Source: Candidatus Pacearchaeota archaeon
GTDB lineage: Archaea > Nanobdellota > Nanobdellia > Pacearchaeales > GW2011-AR1
Reading direction: 5' to 3'
DNA: 11,220 nucleotides
Assembly (NCBI GenBank): GCA_017609695.1
Contig: JAFCDM010000025.1
Location: 1-11,220, forward strand
The position numbers were made by a program, and so were the translations under genes. Under the pieces are notes generated by a model. That model was not told the origin of the DNA. It ran no database searches and worked only from the letters and a program-made list of their open reading frames with translations. Position 1 is the first letter of the stretch. Every line of letters begins with the position of its first letter. Below, one piece after another: positions 6,657 to 11,220 of the stretch.

Positions 6657-7159
6657 GTTTGATTTTCTTCATCTTCTTTTGGTTTTGTTTCAATATTTAC
6701 TACTTCAACTTCTTTTGGTTTTTTCCAAGATTTTGTAATATTGTCTTTAATTTTAGTTGAACATTGAGATGAATAATAAGGCAAAATTATAACTTTTGCA
6801 CCAACAGAATCTGCAACACTTTTAGTTTGAATTAAATTTTCTCTTGTATGACTATCACTTTCAATTAAAATATCTGGCCTTAAATTTTTAATATTAGATA
6901 TTGGAGAATATGTTGTTTGAGCAACAACTACATCAACACATTTTAATGCCTTTACTATCCTTATTCTTTCATTAAAAGAAAGACAAGGTCTTTCTTTTTT
7001 TTCCATTGTTGCTTCATCTGTTAAAACTCCGACGATTAATTTTCCATTTTCTCCAACAAAACTTTTAGCATTTTCTAAAAATACGACATGCCCAACATGT
7101 AGTAAATCTGCCACAACATATGCATAAACTATTTTTTCATGTTCTGCCATTTTACCCAT
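6644..7159 (-). CDS. Cytidylyltransferase-like protein, second of tandem pair
   Basis: A 171-residue nucleotidyltransferase of the HxGH Rossmann superfamily, predicted to join CMP from CTP to a phospho- or phosphono-alcohol. Motifs: VVADLLHVGHVVFLENAK (HVGH 21-24), GVLTDEAT (44-51), NERIRIVKALKCVDVVV (63-79), and C-terminal YYSSQCSTKIKDNI (128-141), where STKI matches the I-S-S-T-K-I nucleotide motif. The GVLTDEA sequence and overall layout resemble the cytidylyltransferase domains fused to or beside PEP mutase, not archaeal FAD synthetase RibL. Residues after ~143 form a hydrophilic, Lys/Glu-rich tail absent from its partner. The ATG at 7159 has GGAG 7 nt upstream; it overlaps the end of the first cytidylyltransferase by 8 bp and the HD gene by 13 bp, implying translational coupling. 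Substrate not determined. Confidence 0.88.
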   Translation of the reverse strand: MGKMAEHEKIVYAYVVADLLHVGHVVFLENAKSFVGENGKLIVGVLTDEATMEKKERPCLSFNERIRIVKALKCVDVVVAQTTYSPISNIKNLRPDILIESDSHTRENLIQTKSVADSVGAKVIILPYYSSQCSTKIKDNITKSWKKPKEVEVVNIETKPKEDEENQTWQN

Positions 7160-7676
7160 TCCTTATCTCCTTTATTATTTTATCATCTGATAATTTTTCA
7201 TAATATGGGGGTTTTATAACTTCTCCACCTATTTGTTTTACAAAATCTTCTCCAGGAATTTTTTTCCAATTAGAAGCATGTGCTAAAATTAATTTAGAGT
7301 TTTTAAATTGTTCATGGATTTTTTTTAAATTTTCTAAAGGAGACTTAGAGGTTTGAGCAATAACCATATCTACACATCTTAGATTAGAAATTATTGCTTT
7401 TCTTTCTTCAAAATTTGCAATTGTAGGTTTTTTATATTCTAAAACTGCTTTATCTGTTAAAACTCCACAAATATGATAATCTCCAAGTTCATTTGCTTTT
7501 TCTAAAAGTTTTAAATGTCCATAATGAAATAAATCTGCAACCACAAAACTATAAACAATTGTTTTAACTTTTTCTTTTTCCAAACTAACAACTTCTCCCA
7601 CCTTTATCCCAGAATTTTTAGGGATAGTTACACATAATTGTCCATTAGACTTATTTAACCATACGACTTTTTTCAT
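7152..7676 (-). CDS. AbrB-like DNA-binding domain fused to cytidylyltransferase
   Basis: A 174-residue protein in two parts. Residues ~1-35 (KSNGQLCVTIPK, then SGIKVGEVVSLEKE) have the swapped-hairpin pattern of AbrB/MazE DNA-binding domains: S-x-G-Q-x-x-[VI]-T-[IL]-P-K and G-[IL]-K-x-G-[DE]. Residues ~38-172 are an HxGH nucleotidyltransferase: VVADLFHYGHLKLLEKA (H51, H54), GVLTDKAV (71-78), EERKAIISNLRCVDMVI (90-106). The C-terminal motif reads YYEKLSDDKI, not I-S-S-T-K-I, so the nucleotide loop differs from that of its tandem partner. It is first in the operon; a TATA box sits 25 nt before the ATG and a 15-bp perfect palindrome lies between them, consistent with self-repression. Fusion of a regulator with an enzyme has a parallel in the archaeal riboflavin kinase/repressor RbkR. 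Catalytic family firm, DNA-binding domain likely, autoregulation inferred. Confidence 0.87.
   Translation of the reverse strand: MKKVVWLNKSNGQLCVTIPKNSGIKVGEVVSLEKEKVKTIVYSFVVADLFHYGHLKLLEKANELGDYHICGVLTDKAVLEYKKPTIANFEERKAIISNLRCVDMVIAQTSKSPLENLKKIHEQFKNSKLILAHASNWKKIPGEDFVKQIGGEVIKPPYYEKLSDDKIIKEIRNG
7167..7170 (-). promoter_or_regulatory. Shine-Dalgarno of the second cytidylyltransferase
   Basis: GGAG on the minus strand, 7 nt from the ATG at 7159 and inside the 3' end of the upstream gene. It selects that ATG over the in-frame ATG three codons later. Confidence 0.6.
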
Positions 7677-7680
7677 AGTT

Positions 7681-7695
7681 ACTAGTAATACTAGT
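7681..7695. promoter_or_regulatory. 15-bp perfect palindrome, candidate operator
   Basis: ACTAGTAATACTAGT is a perfect inverted repeat of 7-bp arms around one central base, unusual in this AT-rich gap because it carries four G/C positions in symmetric places. It occupies roughly -5 to -19 relative to the ATG at 7676, exactly between the TATA box and the start, where a bound protein would block initiation. The gene it would control encodes an AbrB-like domain, the obvious candidate ligand. Confidence 0.6.
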
Positions 7696-7696
7696 T

Positions 7697-7705
7697 GTTT
7701 ATAAA
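7697..7705 (-). promoter_or_regulatory. TATA box of the cytidylyltransferase/phn operon
   Basis: The minus strand reads TTTATAAAC, a close match to the archaeal TATA consensus, centred 25 nt upstream of the ATG at 7676. The predicted transcript is leaderless. It is the best-formed promoter in the window and probably drives the downstream genes at least as far as phnD. Confidence 0.7.
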
Positions 7706-7770
7706 GCTTATTTATTTGAAATATATATTTTTGCTTAATCTTAAAAATCTTACCCCCTACCCCTAGGATT

Positions 7771-7800
7771 GTTTCTCAATATCCTGTTGTATCTTAGGTT
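7771..7800. repeat. Intergenic repeat element, copy B (partial)
   Basis: GTTTCTCAATATCCTGTTGT and the following ATCTTAGGTT match 9631-9660 at 24 of 30 positions by hand count, beginning with an identical GTTTCTCAATATC. Like copies A and C, it follows a minus-strand stop codon (the flippase, 69 bp away) and precedes the promoter of the next gene. Similarity ends near 7800. Confidence 0.5.
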
Positions 7801-7868
7801 ACATAGGATTAAGCTTCTCAATGCATAACTTAAAAGTTTCATGGATTTTTATTCATCCTATCAATAAA

Positions 7869-9392
7869 TTACTTTTTCACTAAGATTTTAAGAAGGTTAA
7901 TATCTTCTTTTGTAAGTCCTTTTATTAAAATAATTAAAATAAAATAAATTAGGATAGCTAAGAGAATCAATAATATTCCTAAAAATACATTTATTACTTT
8001 AATAAAAGATAATAAATAGAATAAAATCCCAGACATAATTAAACTTGCTATTAAAGGTTTAAGTATAAATTTAGGAGAAATTTTTAAATTAAATTTTGTT
8101 TTGGAAATGTGTAGGCTTATAATAAAATAGAAAAACCAACTAATTATTGTTGCTATACTAACCCCCACTGTTGCCCATAATGGAGAAATTCTTAAAAATA
8201 ATTTGATTAAAATAAAATTTAAAATTATGTTAAAGATTATTGTTATGACTATTAATTTAGCAAATATTTGTGGTTTTTCTTTTGCTGAAAAAAATAAAAC
8301 TAAATTTGCAACACAAACCATTGGCAAAATTAAAAATGCTAAAAAAGAAAGGGGTAATGTGGCTGGAGCATAATATGTCCCATAAAAAAGTTCAATAAGA
8401 TATTTCCTAAAAATTAATAACCCAAATGAAGAGGGAATTGCTAAAATTGCGATAAATTTAAAGGATTTGTTTAAAACCTTTTCTATTTCAAGTTTATTTA
8501 TTTTATTAAAAACAGGAAATAAAACTGCATTTGGAAATGCTATAAATCCAGTAATCCCAAAAACTAAAGAAAATGCTGCCTTATAATATCCTATATATTC
8601 TGGTGAAACAAAAATTCCCAACATAATAGAGTCAATATATGAAAAGAAAATTGTTGAAATACTTGCTATTGTTAAAAATCCAATAAACCTTCTGACTTTC
8701 TTTTTGTTTATTTTAGTTCTTGGTTTGTGATATAATTCTGGAATAAGTTTTTTAATATAAAATAAAATTAAAAAAATTATAAAAAGATGAACTATTGCTA
8801 ATGAGAAAAATATTCCAATTATTTGATAAGAAGATGCAATAAAATAAAATACTAATAAAACAAAAATAATTCTTAAAGTTTGGGTGACTAATTCTTTAAA
8901 ACTTATATATTGGGTTTTTTCAATAGAATAAAACAATTGTGTGTAAAATCCTTCAAGACATAAAACAAAAATATAACCAGATGCAACTATAAAAGGCAAG
9001 AATAAATTTGGATTTTTAAATAAATAAAAGGAAATAGGGTATGCTAAGATTATAAGGAGAATTGAGGCACTTAAACTAAGAATTAATTTTATTTTCAATA
9101 GATATTGATAATAAAGAGGAATTTTTTTTCTGTTTTTGGAAAGTGATGAGGAAATGTATTTAGTCAAAGTTCTATTAATCCCTAAATCTGCAAATGTGCA
9201 AAAAATCATACTTATTGAGAGGACAAGAGAATAAATTCCATAACCCTCTGGCATTAAAAATCTTGCTAAGATTATGGTGAATGCTAATGCTCCAAACCGA
9301 TTTAAGCTTGATGAAATAAAACTCCAGAAGGAGTTTTTAATAATTCTTTTTTTAAGATTAGTCTCTTCTCTTTTTAATTCTCTTTTATCCAT
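7869..9392 (-). CDS. Polysaccharide flippase (Wzx/MATE-type)
   Basis: A 507-residue multi-spanning membrane protein of the polysaccharide biosynthesis/export group in the MVF/MATE superfamily, which flips lipid-linked oligosaccharides across the cytoplasmic membrane. The N-terminus is basic (MDKRELKREETNLKKRIIKNS), then FWSFISSSLNRFGALAFTIILARFLMPEGYGIYSL (22-56) shows the family's first-helix pattern and the L-x-P-x-x-Y-G-x-Y loop. FADLGINRTLTKYIS (67-81) is the second family block. SYIDSIMLGIF-SPEYIGYYKAAF in the middle marks the start of the second half. About 14 hydrophobic helices can be counted, and the length is normal. It has its own TATA-like element and 192 bp separate it from the cytidylyltransferase operon, so it is likely a separate transcript of the surface-glycan region. 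The transported glycan is unknown. Confidence 0.92.
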   Translation of the reverse strand: MDKRELKREETNLKKRIIKNSFWSFISSSLNRFGALAFTIILARFLMPEGYGIYSLVLSISMIFCTFADLGINRTLTKYISSSLSKNRKKIPLYYQYLLKIKLILSLSASILLIILAYPISFYLFKNPNLFLPFIVASGYIFVLCLEGFYTQLFYSIEKTQYISFKELVTQTLRIIFVLLVFYFIASSYQIIGIFFSLAIVHLFIIFLILFYIKKLIPELYHKPRTKINKKKVRRFIGFLTIASISTIFFSYIDSIMLGIFVSPEYIGYYKAAFSLVFGITGFIAFPNAVLFPVFNKINKLEIEKVLNKSFKFIAILAIPSSFGLLIFRKYLIELFYGTYYAPATLPLSFLAFLILPMVCVANLVLFFSAKEKPQIFAKLIVITIIFNIILNFILIKLFLRISPLWATVGVSIATIISWFFYFIISLHISKTKFNLKISPKFILKPLIASLIMSGILFYLLSFIKVINVFLGILLILLAILIYFILIILIKGLTKEDINLLKILVKK

Positions 9393-9413
9393 TTAAAAAA
9401 TAAGAATAATTAA

Positions 9414-9421
9414 TTTTTAAG
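9414..9421 (-). promoter_or_regulatory. TATA-like box of the flippase gene
   Basis: CTTAAAAA on the minus strand, centred about 25 nt before the ATG at 9392. The same octamer at similar spacing precedes the methyltransferase and GT6 genes. TTATAAA at 9447-9453 is an alternative that would give a ~30-nt leader. Confidence 0.45.
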
Positions 9422-9630
9422 TATTTGGTAGGGAGAATAATTTTTATTTATAATATTATGTCCTCTTAAACCTAAACTTATCAATATCTTAGTGTATTTT
9501 TTTATGCTCGGGTAAACTTAAGCGCCATATCTTAGAAATTATCAGAATATGACATCCTCTCCACAATAAAGTGTGAGTAAAAGTAATTTAGTGATTAACC
9601 ATAAAATAAAAATTGCTTTTGGGAATTGAA

Positions 9631-9708
9631 GTTTCTCAATATCTTGTTACATCTTAAAGTTATACCTCTACCCTCTAAACTCGTTACATTTTATGCTATT
9701 AGTTTTAA
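9631..9708. repeat. Intergenic repeat element, copy C (longest)
   Basis: The left 30 bp match copy B (7771-7800, 24/30) and the right 56 bp match copy A (4031-4086, 44/56), so this copy joins the two halves and defines a repeat of roughly 78 bp. It ends 11 bp from the methyltransferase stop codon at 9720 with ATTAGTTTTAA, the same sequence from which the array at copy A has expanded. Confidence 0.6.
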
Positions 9709-9719
9709 TTAAGAATCTT

Positions 9720-10211
9720 TTATTTCAAAACCTTTAGTTCAACATAAACCTGAGAAATCAATCCCCCAATAAATAAAGATAATTTTCCCCTTAATTTTTT
9801 AAAAATAAATTTGCCTGCAATTGTGGGGGTTAGTTCTAATTTAATTATCTTAAATTTTCTTTTTTTATTTATTACATTTATTTCATTAACAAAAACTTTA
9901 AAGGTAGTATCTGAAAAATAATGTAAATGATCCATATCATTAAAGGCTCCTTTGTTGTTGTAATATGGGGCTTCTATTCTAATTATTGCATTTGGTTTAC
10001 AAATCCTATGTAATTCATCTAATGCTTGTTTAGGATTTCTTAAATAGCTCAAAACCTGACTTATAAAAACATAATCATAAGTATTTTTATTAAGGGGGTA
10101 AGGAAATTTGTCAAAATTAAAACTCTTGGTTAAATCCTGGCTTTTTTGTATATCTACATTATCCCACCCCTCTTTTATATTGTCCCCACATCCAAAATTT
10201 AATTTTTTCAT
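9720..10211 (-). CDS. Small SAM-dependent methyltransferase (type 11 class)
   Basis: A 163-residue class I methyltransferase. Motif I is MKKLNFGCGDNIKEGWDNVDI: the nucleotide loop FGCG at 6-9 and acidic Asp20 for the AdoMet ribose. FPYPLNKNTYDYVFISQVLSYLRNP (36-60) includes the motif around TYDYVF, and QALDELHRICKPNAIIRIEAPYYN (62-85) is the usual helix-strand after it. HLHYFSDTTFKVFV (95-108) is typical of the short methyltransferases found in archaeal and bacterial glycan clusters. It lacks any N-terminal cap, which suits its small size. Acceptor unknown; modification of a sugar or lipid-linked glycan is inferred from the neighbouring flippase and glycosyltransferase. It has its own promoter and is divergent from the GT6 gene. 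Confidence 0.85.
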   Translation of the reverse strand: MKKLNFGCGDNIKEGWDNVDIQKSQDLTKSFNFDKFPYPLNKNTYDYVFISQVLSYLRNPKQALDELHRICKPNAIIRIEAPYYNNKGAFNDMDHLHYFSDTTFKVFVNEINVINKKRKFKIIKLELTPTIAGKFIFKKLRGKLSLFIGGLISQVYVELKVLK

Positions 10212-10235
10212 ATTAGATTTACCTAAGATATTTTC

Positions 10236-10243
10236 TTTTTAAG
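10236..10243 (-). promoter_or_regulatory. TATA-like box of the methyltransferase gene
   Basis: CTTAAAAA on the minus strand, centred about 28 nt before the ATG at 10211, predicting a nearly leaderless message. It forms one half of a divergent promoter pair in the 123-bp gap. Confidence 0.5.
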
Positions 10244-10305
10244 TTTTGTTGGTTTTAAAAATACTTATTGATTATCCTGATTTTATATCACAAATCTACA
10301 TAAAA

Positions 10306-10313
10306 CTTAAAAA
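10306..10313 (+). promoter_or_regulatory. TATA-like box of the GT6 gene
   Basis: CTTAAAAA on the plus strand, centred about 25 nt before the ATG at 10335. It is the same octamer as in the opposing methyltransferase promoter, so the two divergent genes may be expressed together. Confidence 0.5.
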
Positions 10314-10334
10314 GAGATAAAAATAAGTAGAAAA

Positions 10335-11201
10335 ATGAAGAAATTAAAAGTAAAACTAAATAAATTTATTAAAAAAAACTTTCATTATCAAAGTCAGTTA
10401 ATCAGATGTTATTTTTGGTATTTTTTAAACAGAGCTGAATTAAAAAGACTCTTAAGGAAGAATTTTAAAAAAGAATTTAAACAACTTCAAGAATCTTCAA
10501 AGGTTGCTATTCTTTTTTTAGGGACTCAAACCTATATTAATTTTTTTCCGAACTATTATAAACAAATAAAAAAATATTTTTTGCCGAATACAGAAAAAGA
10601 TTTTTTTGTTTTTACAGATAAAATAGACTATCCTCCCTTATCAAAAAAAGATGTTTTTGTTGTTCCGATTAAACATAGAAAGTTTCCATTACCTATGCTT
10701 TATACTTTTAAATGCATAAATAAAGCAAAAGATAAATTAAAAAAATATGACCACATAATCTGGATTGATGCAGATATGCTTATCAATACTTTAATTCATG
10801 AAAAAGAATTTTTTTGCCATTCCAAATCCTTATTTTGTGTGAGGCATCCTAATTTTTTATCAAAAAAAGGAACTTTTGAAAATAATCCTAAATCTTTAGC
10901 CTATGTCTGTCCTGAACAAGAATCTTCTATTTATTACCAAGCTTGTCTTTGGGGGGGAAAATCTAAAGAGTTACTTGAATTACTTAAAGAATTAGAAAAA
11001 AGAGTGGATATTGACTTGTCAAATAATGTTATTGCAAGAATTTTAGATGAATCTCACATAAATAAATATTTAATAGAGAAAAAACCAGATGTTTATGCCT
11101 ATGACCCTTCTTATGCATATCCTTATATGAGGCCAATTCCTAAACCTTTTAAGAAAAAGATTTTACATATTGATTTTAAAAAAAGCAAGATATTTAAGTG
11201 A
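10335..11201 (+). CDS. GT6-family (ABO/alpha-1,3-galactosyltransferase-like) glycosyltransferase
   Basis: A 288-residue GT-A fold retaining glycosyltransferase. From residue 56 it follows the GT6 family (histo-blood group A/B enzymes and bacterial relatives): VAILFLGTQTYINFF and YFLPNTEKDFFVFTD; then the metal/nucleotide DXD in IIWIDADMLINT (D145, D147). Next come RHPNFLSKKGTFENNPKS (170-187), YYQACLWGGKSKELLEL (200-216), the acceptor-side block, and LDESHINKYLI (237-247), where Glu239 corresponds to the catalytic Glu of H-D-E-S-H-L-N-K-Y. The family moves Gal or GalNAc in alpha-1,3 linkage. The DXD form indicates metal dependence, unlike the N-x-N form of several bacterial members. Residues 1-55 are Lys/Arg-rich with a short hydrophobic patch (~21-32) and may associate with the membrane. 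It is the only plus-strand gene. GGAG directly after the TGA hints at a further gene beyond the right edge. Confidence 0.88.
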   Translation: MKKLKVKLNKFIKKNFHYQSQLIRCYFWYFLNRAELKRLLRKNFKKEFKQLQESSKVAILFLGTQTYINFFPNYYKQIKKYFLPNTEKDFFVFTDKIDYPPLSKKDVFVVPIKHRKFPLPMLYTFKCINKAKDKLKKYDHIIWIDADMLINTLIHEKEFFCHSKSLFCVRHPNFLSKKGTFENNPKSLAYVCPEQESSIYYQACLWGGKSKELLELLKELEKRVDIDLSNNVIARILDESHINKYLIEKKPDVYAYDPSYAYPYMRPIPKPFKKKILHIDFKKSKIFK

Positions 11202-11220
11202 GGAGTTTTGTGTAAAAATT

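Larger units (their letters stand above)
9393..9719. other. 327-bp intergenic region with promoter and repeat remnants
   Basis: I see no reading frame, tRNA or other RNA gene here. The part next to the flippase has two TATA-like sites on the minus strand: CTTAAAAA at 9414-9421 and TTATAAA at 9447-9453. A TCAATATCTT at 9481 resembles the repeat core of copies B and C. 9631-9708 holds repeat copy C. The stretch 9500-9630 is unassigned; it includes a short G+C-richer patch (GCTCGGG, AAGCGCC). Confidence 0.5.

Noticed and set aside
6644..7676. The cytidylyltransferases as archaeal FAD synthetase (RibL) or glycerol-3-phosphate cytidylyltransferase (TagD).
   Set aside because: Both carry the GVLTD[EK]A layout of PEP-mutase-linked cytidylyltransferases and lack the typical RibL/TagD sequence blocks; a precise substrate is not claimed.
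1359..9523. TTAAGC hexamer present in four of the large intergenic gaps.
   Set aside because: It also occurs inside genes, and a few copies are expected by chance at this base composition.

Overview
The window is AT-rich (by eye under 30% G+C) and looks archaeal, probably from a small-genome DPANN-type lineage. Three things point there. TATA-like boxes sit about 25-30 nt from the start codons of many genes, the spacing of leaderless archaeal promoters. Clear Shine-Dalgarno sequences appear mainly inside the core operon. The substrate-binding protein has an uncleaved N-terminal membrane anchor ending in LTGSVI, a style I associate with Woesearchaeota/Pacearchaeota. No rRNA, ribosomal protein or other marker is present, so the lineage is inferred.

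Layout: ten genes run on the minus strand and one on the plus strand. In minus-strand order they are a SAM methyltransferase (10211-9720), a Wzx/MATE-type flippase (9392-7869), a cytidylyltransferase with an AbrB-like N-terminus (7676-7152), a second cytidylyltransferase (7159-6644), an HD-domain protein (6656-5961), a PhnD-like binding protein (5937-5017), a PhnC-like ATPase (4855-4184), a PhnE-like permease (3996-3205), a CDP-alcohol phosphotransferase (3136-2474), a GT4 glycosyltransferase (2462-1440) and a cobalamin-binding radical SAM protein cut by the left edge (1319-1). A GT6 (ABO-like) glycosyltransferase is divergent at 10335-11201.

The most interesting part is 2474-7705. A phosphonate-type ABC importer is enclosed by two cytidylyltransferases of the type seen next to or fused to PEP mutase on one side and a CDP-alcohol phosphotransferase on the other. 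A coherent reading, which is inference, is that a phosphonate or phospho-alcohol is taken up, activated with CMP and attached to a lipid or glycan, with no phosphonate synthesis (no PEP mutase) in the window. The first enzyme carries its own likely DNA-binding domain, and a perfect 15-bp palindrome lies between its TATA box and start codon, which suggests autoregulation. The flanking glycosyltransferases, methyltransferase and flippase fit a surface-glycan region.

Other oddities are a (TTTTAG)15 hexanucleotide array just after a shortened phnC, a degenerate repeat shared by intergenic gaps, a CDP-alcohol phosphotransferase lacking the fourth motif Asp, and a GT4 enzyme with an apparent internal deletion.
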